From: an uncultured Clostridia bacterium
GTDB lineage: Bacteria; Bacillota; Clostridia; Christensenellales; Borkfalkiaceae
NCBI GenBank assembly: GCA_947629845.1
Contig: CANRFD010000058.1
Coordinates: 1 to 8,376 of the forward strand
Direction: 5' to 3'
DNA length: 8,376 nt
The position numbers and the translations under genes are program-made. The notes under the pieces are model-generated. The model was not told where the DNA came from. It saw only the letters and a list, made by a program, of their open reading frames with translations, and ran no database searches. Shown one piece after another: positions 1 to 4,918 of this stretch (position 1 is its first letter; every line of letters starts with the position of its first letter).

Positions 1-686
1 GTTCCCGCATGGGCTGATGGCGTTACGCTCGAATGGAAGAGCGATAAGACAGCGGTCGTTGTTGATGCGGGGGGGGGTAAATTGACAATTACCCCGCAGG
101 ATAGCGCGGATACCGCTACCATCACCGTGACGATCAAACATGCTGATGTTACGCCCGACGTGACCACAACGTTCACCGTGACAATTCCCGCGAAACCCGT
201 AGAAGGGCAGCATACGATTTCCATTAGTTTTGCCGATAAGGAGACCAATCGTAAGAGCACGAGCAACAACGAGGCGGTGTGGGAACAGAATGGAATTACC
301 TTACGCAAACCAAAGGGAGTGGATCCAATATTGGTGATTATGGTAACCCCGTGCGTATCTATCAGAAACACACAATAAAAATTGAGCTCACGGTTAACGT
401 GCAGAAAATCAGGGAAATCGTGTTCCATGTAAATTCAAACAGCAAAGACTATGTAACGGAGTTGGTCTCGACGCTTGGAACGATTACCGGTGCTACCGTA
501 ACGAGCAATGCGGACGCAAGGACTGTAACGATTGCTTGGGACGACACAACGACCGTAACGTCTTTCACAAGCGGCGCATTTACAGCTCAAGTAAGACTTG
601 ATTCCATTGATGTGACCTACATCGAAGCACCCGCCGCTGCAGCTTCGATTTCCGCACCCGTTGCAGACCTTCCTCGTAAGGACTAA
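1..686 (+). pseudogene. 3' part of a surface Ig-like repeat protein, interrupted by a frameshift
   Basis: The coding sequence enters from the left edge in frame 1 with an Ig-like beta-sandwich segment (WADGVTLEWKSDKTAVVV, then alternating Thr/Val strands) and reaches VWEQNGITL near 280-303. In frame 1 it then becomes implausible and stops at 376-378. The expected continuation (TQTKGSGSNIGDYGNPVRIYQ onward) is in frame 3, from about 303 to TAA 684-686. That order, 'W-x-QNGI...' followed by 'DY.NP.R.Y' and then 'I.FH.NS' and 'VRLDSIDVTY', is typical of a C-terminal beta-domain of secreted Firmicutes proteins. A single missing base at 300-303 explains the break. No slippery heptamer is visible, so a mutation or assembly error is likelier than programmed frameshifting. 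A run of nine G lies at 69-77. The tail APAAAASISAPVADLPRKD has no LPXTG motif or membrane anchor. The region looks less GC-rich than the genes downstream. The 5' end and export signal are outside the window. Confidence -1.
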
Positions 687-732
687 CGCAACGTAACCCG
701 TTGCCGACCTTCCCCACAAGGACTAACGCAAC
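657..732 (+). repeat. Tandem 40-bp repeat spanning the stop codon
   Basis: Two copies of a unit (657-692 and 697-732) lie 40 bp apart, separated by GTAA. They differ at only a few bases. Each copy can be read as PVADLP(R/H)KD followed by TAA, but the period is not a multiple of three, so the second copy lies outside the frame of the upstream gene. Each copy begins with GTTGC and ends with GCAAC, with CCTT and AAGG inside, so a weak hairpin is possible. The junction also forms GCAACG-TAACC-CGTTGC (688-704). Origin and function are unknown. Confidence -1.
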
Positions 733-740
733 ACAAAACT

Positions 741-774
741 AAAAAAGGACTTCCCGAAAGGGAAGTCCTTTTTT
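741..774. terminator. Strong hairpin terminator
   Basis: A perfect stem pairs GGACTTCCC (747-755) with GGGAAGTCC (760-768) around a GAAA tetraloop. It is flanked by six A on the left and six T on the right, so it can act as an intrinsic terminator on either strand. On the plus strand it closes the surface-protein transcription unit. Confidence -1.
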
Positions 775-800
775 GCCCTTTTTCCCGCGCCCGTCCCGCA

Positions 801-850
801 GTGTCCTCATCTCGACGTTCCGCAGGAACGGAGGAGATCTTCCCATGTCA
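801..850. repeat. REP-like palindromic intergenic element
   Basis: This stretch contains a nested palindrome. The inner stem is CGTTCC (815-820) and GGAACG (824-829) around GCA. The outer pair is ATCTC (808-812) and GAGAT (833-837). The wording 'CTCATCTCGA...GGAGGAGATCT' resembles short palindromic elements dispersed in gut bacterial genomes, as recalled from general familiarity. No coding function is supported; the open frames here are products of GC-rich repeats. Confidence -1.
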
Positions 851-852
851 CC

Positions 853-1010
853 CGCCTCCCTTGGCTCCCCCTCCACGGAAGCGGCACACCAAGCCCCCTC
901 CACGGGAGGGGTGGAGCGGCACACCGAGCCCCCTCCACGGGAGGGGGGTAGGGGGGTGGGGCACCGCACAAAGCCCCCTCCACGGGAGGGGGGTAGGGGG
1001 GTGGGGCACC
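853..1010. repeat. Cluster of GC-rich direct repeats, each with a hairpin
   Basis: The core unit AGCCCCCTCCACGGGAGGGG occurs at 892-911, 927-946 and 972-991. The last two copies are identical over 39 bases (927-965 and 972-1010, period 45), including a G-rich tail. In copies two and three, CCCCCTCC and GGAGGGGG form an 8-bp stem around ACG (929-947 in the second copy). GCGGCACACC is also repeated (881-890 and 916-925). A partial unit starts at 853 with 21 bases that recur exactly at 1015-1035. The cytosine and guanine runs separate strongly by strand, and the tails (GGGGGG-TA-GGGGGG-T-GGGG) could in principle form G-quadruplexes. Long open frames on both strands here are Pro/Arg/Gly-rich repeat translations and are not genes. 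Confidence -1.
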
Positions 1011-1011
1011 T

Positions 1012-1096
1012 CGCCGCCTCCCTTGGCTCCCCCTCGAGGGGGAGCTGTCGAGGCCATAGCCGAGACTGAAGGGGTGTCCCACAAAACCCCCTCGCC
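1012..1096. repeat. Three-hairpin intergenic repeat element
   Basis: This looks like a complete repeat unit. It has a perfect 20-base palindrome at 1026-1045 (GCTCCCCCTC and its complement). Next comes a stem formed by GTC-GA-GGC (1047-1054) and GCC-GA-GAC (1059-1066) around CATA, in which the two GA steps face each other as a tandem G-A mismatch. Last is a weaker pairing of GGGGTGT (1071-1077) with ACA and CCCC (1081-1090). The layout resembles an 'AGGGGGAGCTGTC...GACTGAGGGGG' repeat that I recall from many gut Clostridia; no database was consulted. The rest of the gap (1097-1160) shows no recognisable element. Confidence -1.
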
Positions 1097-1162
1097 ATGC
1101 AATCAAGCCGCACAAAATTTCCTGTATCGGCAAAAACCCGTCCGCTTCCCCCGCCATCTCCC

Positions 1163-1191
1163 TTGCTTTTTTGCCGATAATATGATATACT
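1163..1191 (+). promoter_or_regulatory. Extended -10 promoter of the Fic gene
   Basis: TTGCTT (1163-1168) and TATACT (1186-1191) are spaced by 17 bases. TG at 1183-1184 gives an extended -10 (TGATATACT), which would offset the poor -35. The predicted start near 1198 leaves a leader of only about 11 bases. That leader consists almost entirely of the ribosome binding site GGGAGGGG (1198-1205) and ACG before the ATG. Confidence -1.
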
Positions 1192-1208
1192 GCACATGGG
1201 AGGGGACG

Positions 1209-2099
1209 ATGAAGTATCTTTCCGTAGCCGAAACGGCAAAAAAATGGAACATCTCCGAGCGGAGCGTGCGGGGCTACTGTGCGCTCGGCAAAATCGACGG
1301 CGCGTTTCTCACGGGCAAGACGTGGAATATCCCCGAGGACGCGCAAAAGCCCGACCGCGTCAACAAAAAGTCCGCCGCGCCCGCCACCTTGTTACAGGCG
1401 CTCATCGCCGAAAAGAGCGTCAAACTTTCGGGCGGCATCTATCACAAAGTGCAGATCGAGCTCACCTACAACTCCAACCACATCGAGGGGAGCCGCCTTT
1501 CCCACGACCAAACGCGGTACATCTTCGAGACCAACACCGTCGGGTTCGAGGGCGGCGCCGTTTTGGTTGACGACGTCGTGGAGACTGCCAACCACTTCAG
1601 GTGCATCGATCTCATCATCGAAAACGCCAAACGCCCCCTTACAGAGGCGTTCATCAAAGAGTTGCACCGCACGCTGAAAAACGGCACCACCGACGCCCGC
1701 CAACCGTGGTTTGCCGTCGGCGGCTATAAAAAACTCCCCAACACCGTCGGGGACATGTACACGGCGCGCCCCGAGGAAGTGGGGGACAAAATGAAGGCGC
1801 TGCTCCGCGCCTACAATGCGCAAAAAGTTGTTTCGTTCGACTGTCTGTTGGACTTTCACTACCGCTTTGAGTGCATTCATCCTTTTCAGGACGGCAACGG
1901 CAGGATCGGGCGGCTCATCCTCTTCAAGGAGTGCTTAAAACACGGCATTGTGCCCTTCATCATCGACGAAAATTTGAAATTCTTCTATTACCGCGGCCTG
2001 AAGGAGTGGCCGACCGAGCGCGGCTTTTTGCGCGATACCTGCCTCGCCGCACAGGATAAATTCAAACGCCTGCTCGATGGCTTCAACATTCCCTATTAA
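1209..2099 (+). CDS. HTH-Fic protein, probable AMP-transferase
   Basis: A 296-residue Fic-family protein. Fic domains usually transfer AMP from ATP to a hydroxyl on a target protein. Residues 2-45 (YLSVAETAKKWNISERSVRGYC...GKTWNIPEDAQKP) match an excisionase/MerR-like helix-turn-helix, suggesting DNA binding. The catalytic loop is complete: HPFQDGNGRIGR at residues 224-235, with catalytic His224, the Asp-Gly-Asn-Gly-Arg anion and magnesium site, and the final Arg. Upstream, S89-N-H-I-E93-G94 fits the class II inhibitory motif [S/T]xxxE[G/N], whose Glu blocks ATP binding until relieved, so autoinhibition is expected. ATG 1209 is chosen because GGGAGGGG precedes it, homology begins there, and the longer upstream frame lies in repeat DNA. 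No separate antitoxin gene is adjacent, consistent with a built-in inhibitor. The gene is monocistronic, between its own promoter and a shared terminator. The target is unknown. Confidence -1.
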   Translation: MKYLSVAETAKKWNISERSVRGYCALGKIDGAFLTGKTWNIPEDAQKPDRVNKKSAAPATLLQALIAEKSVKLSGGIYHKVQIELTYNSNHIEGSRLSHDQTRYIFETNTVGFEGGAVLVDDVVETANHFRCIDLIIENAKRPLTEAFIKELHRTLKNGTTDARQPWFAVGGYKKLPNTVGDMYTARPEEVGDKMKALLRAYNAQKVVSFDCLLDFHYRFECIHPFQDGNGRIGRLILFKECLKHGIVPFIIDENLKFFYYRGLKEWPTERGFLRDTCLAAQDKFKRLLDGFNIPY

Positions 2100-2103
2100 A
2101 ACT

Positions 2104-2128
2104 TGCGCCGCGGATTTTCCGCGGCGCA
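2104..2128. terminator. Shared terminator between convergent fic and surE
   Basis: TGCGCCGCGG (2104-2113) pairs perfectly with CCGCGGCGCA (2119-2128) around ATTTT. On the minus strand the hairpin follows the surE stop and is succeeded by AAGTTTT, a modest U-tract. On the plus strand it lies 4 bases after the Fic stop but is followed by TCTCTTA, so termination in that direction is probably weaker. Confidence -1.
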
Positions 2129-2132
2129 TCTC

Positions 2133-2855
2133 TTATCCGATTTTTCGAGTTATGCTCTCAAATGCGGCGGTGTCCGTCAAATCGCACCGCAGCGGGCTGA
2201 TGGAAATATGCCCCGTCATCACGGCGTCGGTATCCAGCGTGAGATCGCGCGTGCCCGTGTATAGGCACACCAATTTGGGCTGCACCGTACCGTCGGGCAG
2301 AATGTCAAACGAGTCGCTGTAAATGGCGGGCCCCATTTTCGTCACGCAAATGTCGTTGCCCGCCTCGGGAAAGTTCACGTTGATGATCTCCGCAAAGTCG
2401 AACATTCTCCGCTTCACGATCTCCGCATAGGCGCGCGGCAGGTTGCGCACGGCGTTGCCGAACGAGTTGAACGCCGCAGACAGCGCCAGCGAACGCACGC
2501 CGAGCAGGGCGCCTTCGAAGCACGCCGCCACCGTTCCCGAGTAGTGGACGTCGCCGCCGAGGTTGGGGCCGTTGTTGATGCCGGAGACGACGAGGTCGAA
2601 CTGCTTGTGCATGCCGAGAATGGCGACCCGCACGCAGTCGGCAGGGGTGGAGTCCACGCTGTACGCTTCGACGTTCTCAAAAATATCCACCTTCTCGAGC
2701 AGATACCCGCTGTGGATATTGATGGAATGGCTCTTCGCGCTCTGCTGCACCTTGGGCGCAAACACCCAAACTTCGCCCAGCGTCTTTGCCCACTCCACCA
2801 AATATTTTAAGCCTTCCGCTTGGATGCCGTCGTCATTGGTGATCAAAATTCTCAT
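2133..2855 (-). CDS. surE: 5'/3'-nucleotidase SurE
   Basis: A 240-residue cytoplasmic metal-dependent phosphatase. SurE proteins remove phosphate from nucleoside 5'- and 3'-monophosphates, and some members also act on short oligonucleotides or polyphosphate. The N-terminus MRILITNDDG carries metal ligands Asp8 and Asp9. Ser39 sits in APKVQQSAKSHS, and Asn94 lies in SGINNGPNLGGDVHYSGT (residues 91-108), the family signature. STPADCV (69-75) is also typical. Length is near the family norm of about 250. The ATG at 2855 overlaps the stop of the upstream DHH gene as ATGA and has GGAGG six bases ahead, indicating translational coupling. It is the last gene of the three-gene operon. Its place behind two oligonucleotide phosphoesterases suggests it takes the mononucleotides they release, which is inferred from order only. 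Confidence -1.
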   Translation of the reverse strand: MRILITNDDGIQAEGLKYLVEWAKTLGEVWVFAPKVQQSAKSHSINIHSGYLLEKVDIFENVEAYSVDSTPADCVRVAILGMHKQFDLVVSGINNGPNLGGDVHYSGTVAACFEGALLGVRSLALSAAFNSFGNAVRNLPRAYAEIVKRRMFDFAEIINVNFPEAGNDICVTKMGPAIYSDSFDILPDGTVQPKLVCLYTGTRDLTLDTDAVMTGHISISPLRCDLTDTAAFESITRKIG

Positions 2856-3832
2856 AGCCAGCCTCCGTGCGTCGCCTTATATTCGCCGAGGAGGGCGTCC
2901 GCCTCCTCGATGAGCTCGTACATTTCCTCCACGGAGAACACCGTCGCGCCCGCCGCCATGTTGTGCCCGCCGCCGTGATGCCTGATGGCGATGTCATTGA
3001 TGCCCAAAAAGCGGGAGCGCAGCCGCACGCGGATATTTCCCTTGGCAACGTTGTCGATGAACGCCACCCAGATAAGGCTGCCCTTGATGGCGTCGAGCTC
3101 GGAGACGACGTTGGAGGCCTCCTCGAAGGAGAGGGCGAACTTCTCCTGCATCGCGCTGTCCATATAGATATACGCCACGCCGTTTTTGGTGATTTGAATG
3201 TGGTCGTAGATAAAGCTCTTGAATTTGAGCGTGGCGAAATCTTCCGTGTACAGGTGGGCGAACAGCGTCTCGTAGTCGACGCCGTAGTCGAGCATTGCGG
3301 CCGCCAAGCGCAGCGTTTCGCCCGAGACGCCCTCGAAGCGGAACCTGCCGCTGTCCGTCACCATGCCCATGTAGATGAACGTCGCCGCCTCGGGCGCGAT
3401 TTTCAGACGGTCGCGGAAGGTGACGCAGAAATCGGCGATCATTTCGCACGCCGAGGAGCGGAAGTCTTCCACCCAGTTGATGTCGCCGTAGGGGTCGGCC
3501 TCGATGTGGTGGTCGATCTTGATGATCTTTTGCGCCTTGGCGTAGTTGCTATTGGAGATGCGCTTCCGCGTGCCCGTATCGATGACGATGAGCAGGGCGT
3601 CCTTATAGACCTCCTCAGGCACGCTGTCCTCGCCGCCGCAGAAGGCGAGATAGTCGGAAAAATCCTCGTCGGTCAGGTAGATTTTTTTCTCCGGGAAGGT
3701 GTCGCGCAAAATTTTGGTAAATCCCTTGGTGGAGCCCACCGCATCCCCGTCGGGGCGGATATGGCGGGAAACGACGATGGTTTCGTAGCTCTCAATGGTA
3801 TGTAAAATTTTATTCTTGATTTCTTCGTTCAT
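2852..3832 (-). CDS. DHH/DHHA1 phosphoesterase, NrnA-type (paralogue 2)
   Basis: A 326-residue protein of the bifunctional oligoribonuclease/pAp-phosphatase (NrnA) type, which degrades 2-5-mer RNA to mononucleotides and converts 3'-phosphoadenosine 5'-phosphate to AMP. All manganese-site motifs are visible: RHIRPDGDAVGS (His24, Asp28, Asp30), IDTG (Asp85), IDHH (107-109) and MGMVTDSGRF (Asp160). The DHHA1 domain ends with HHGGGHNMAAGA (His290), the substrate-binding glycine motif. NrnA of Bacillus subtilis is about 313 residues, so the length fits. The start has GGAGG four bases ahead, within the end of the preceding gene, and the ATG overlaps that gene's TGA. Cyclic-dinucleotide linear products (such as pApA) are an alternative substrate, because related DHH proteins cleave them. 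Which of the two paralogues is the main nanoRNase cannot be told from sequence. Confidence -1.
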   Translation of the reverse strand: MNEEIKNKILHTIESYETIVVSRHIRPDGDAVGSTKGFTKILRDTFPEKKIYLTDEDFSDYLAFCGGEDSVPEEVYKDALLIVIDTGTRKRISNSNYAKAQKIIKIDHHIEADPYGDINWVEDFRSSACEMIADFCVTFRDRLKIAPEAATFIYMGMVTDSGRFRFEGVSGETLRLAAAMLDYGVDYETLFAHLYTEDFATLKFKSFIYDHIQITKNGVAYIYMDSAMQEKFALSFEEASNVVSELDAIKGSLIWVAFIDNVAKGNIRVRLRSRFLGINDIAIRHHGGGHNMAAGATVFSVEEMYELIEEADALLGEYKATHGGWL

Positions 3833-4773
3833 ACTTCCTCCGTGGTCGCGAGCGCGTCGAGATCGGCAAGCAGTTTCATGGCGGTCTCCCTGTCCGGAAC
3901 GGTGCAGCCGCTCGCCTTCTTGTGCCCGCCTCCGCCGTATTTTACGGCAATGGGGTTGATATTGTAGCGGTTAGAGCGCAATTCGGTGTGCACTCCGTCG
4001 TCTCCCTCCGTAAAGTTTACCCACACGAACACGTCCTTGATGTCCTTCATCAGGCTCACCAGCCCCGACGACGTCATATGGACGCCATTATCGGTCGGCT
4101 CGGGCAGTTCCTCCTTCGCCGTGTAGATGTACGCGACGTTGTGTTCGGTAAATTTTATCTTGTGCATGTTGTCGGCGTTGCGCAGGATCTCCGAGAAATC
4201 CTTTGCGAACAGGTTGTAGTAGAGGGCGCCGAGGTCGATGGGCTGGGACATGAGAAAGGCCGCAAGCTGGAAGGTGCGCGCCGTGACCGAGTCAAACGCA
4301 AACCTGCCGCTGTCCGTCACCATGCCCATGTAGAGGGCGGTCGCAGAGCTAACCGAGAGCTTCCACTTGCACTTCTTTGCGAACATCGTCACCAGCCCGC
4401 ATGCGCTCTCGTACGTGCTTTCGACGACGTCCACGTCGGCGATCTTCTCGCAGTAGATGTGGTGGTCGAAGCGGAGCGTCTTTTCGGCGGTCTTGTACCG
4501 TTCGTCGCAAATCAGGCGGGAGGAGCCGCAGTCGAGAATGACCGCAAGCGCGCCCCTGTAATACTCGTCGGGAATGACGTCCATCGGTACCTTCAAAAAG
4601 GGGAAGCGCGTCGCTTCGTCGCCGACCATGTACACCTCTTTTTTGGGAAAATTGTCCTTGATGAGATTGGCAAGCCCGATCTGGCTGCCCATCGCGTCGC
4701 CGTCGGGGTGCGAATGGCGGTGGATGATGATGCGGTCGTACTTCTTGATGAGTTTGAGTGCTTCTTTGAACAT
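3829..4773 (-). CDS. DHH/DHHA1 phosphoesterase, NrnA-type (paralogue 1)
   Basis: First gene of the minus-strand operon, 314 residues, also NrnA-type. Motifs in order: RHSHPDGDAMGS (His20, Asp24, Asp26), LDCGSS (Asp81), FDHH (103-105), MGMVTDSGRF (Asp154) and the DHHA1 motif YGGGGHKKASG (279-289). Every catalytic position seen in its neighbour is kept, so both paralogues should be active. Outside the motifs the two differ considerably, arguing for an old duplication and possible specialisation. This copy has the more usual GGGGH(x)xASG, whereas paralogue 2 has GGGHNMAAG. The start codon is preceded by the purine-rich GAGAGAG. Its stop overlaps the next start as ATGA. Transcription is expected from the consensus promoter at 4806-4834. 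Related DHH enzymes act on nanoRNA, pAp or pApA; the true substrate is not shown by the sequence. Confidence -1.
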   Translation of the reverse strand: MFKEALKLIKKYDRIIIHRHSHPDGDAMGSQIGLANLIKDNFPKKEVYMVGDEATRFPFLKVPMDVIPDEYYRGALAVILDCGSSRLICDERYKTAEKTLRFDHHIYCEKIADVDVVESTYESACGLVTMFAKKCKWKLSVSSATALYMGMVTDSGRFAFDSVTARTFQLAAFLMSQPIDLGALYYNLFAKDFSEILRNADNMHKIKFTEHNVAYIYTAKEELPEPTDNGVHMTSSGLVSLMKDIKDVFVWVNFTEGDDGVHTELRSNRYNINPIAVKYGGGGHKKASGCTVPDRETAMKLLADLDALATTEEV

Positions 4774-4805
4774 TTTATCTCTCTCTTTACAGGTATTGGA
4801 TGAGT

Positions 4806-4834
4806 ATTATATCATAAGGAATGAGATTTGTCAA
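4806..4834 (-). promoter_or_regulatory. Consensus promoter of the DHH-DHH-surE operon
   Basis: On the minus strand, TTGACA (4834-4829) and TATAAT (4811-4806) are both perfect matches to the sigma-A consensus with the ideal 17-base spacer. Transcription should start near 4799, giving a leader of about 26 bases before ATG 4773. Such a promoter suggests strong basal expression unless repressed. Confidence -1.
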
Positions 4835-4862
4835 CTGTTGTGCAATCTGTTCATGTTCATAC

Positions 4863-4891
4863 TTGACAAGCCGTGTGAATTAAAGTATAAT
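4863..4891 (+). promoter_or_regulatory. Consensus promoter of the HAD-kinase fusion gene
   Basis: TTGACA (4863-4868) and TATAAT (4886-4891) are perfect consensus boxes with a 17-base spacer. Transcription should start near 4898, followed by the ribosome binding site GAGGT (4909-4913) five bases before ATG 4919. The -35 box is only 28 bases from that of the divergent operon. Between them lies a tandem GTTCAT pair (4849-4860), a possible but weak operator. Confidence -1.
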
Positions 4892-4918
4892 AAAAGTGCA
4901 ATTTGAACGAGGTACACC

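Noticed and set aside
295..310. Programmed -1 frameshift in the surface-protein gene
   Set aside because: The bases ACCTTACGC do not form an X-XXY-YYZ slippery heptamer, and no strong downstream stem was seen. A simple indel fits better.
657..732. Integron attC-like site
   Set aside because: The GTTGC/GCAAC ends superficially suggest it, but there is no GTTRRRY/RYYYAAC core pair with the right spacing, and no integrase or gene cassette is present.
853..1096. Possible CRISPR array in the repeated region
   Set aside because: The repeats are unevenly spaced (35 and 45 bp), the intervals are only a few bases of related sequence rather than unique spacers, and no cas gene is nearby.
739..1346. 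Several overlapping open frames on both strands in the gap before the Fic gene
   Set aside because: Their translations are Pro/Arg/Gly repeats (such as PPPREGGRGVG) that directly reflect the GC-rich DNA repeats.
2867..4803. Long plus-strand open frames (about 312 and 293 codons) across the DHH genes
   Set aside because: They mirror the two DHH genes, are low-complexity Val/Asp/Arg-rich translations, and lack suitable ribosome binding sites.
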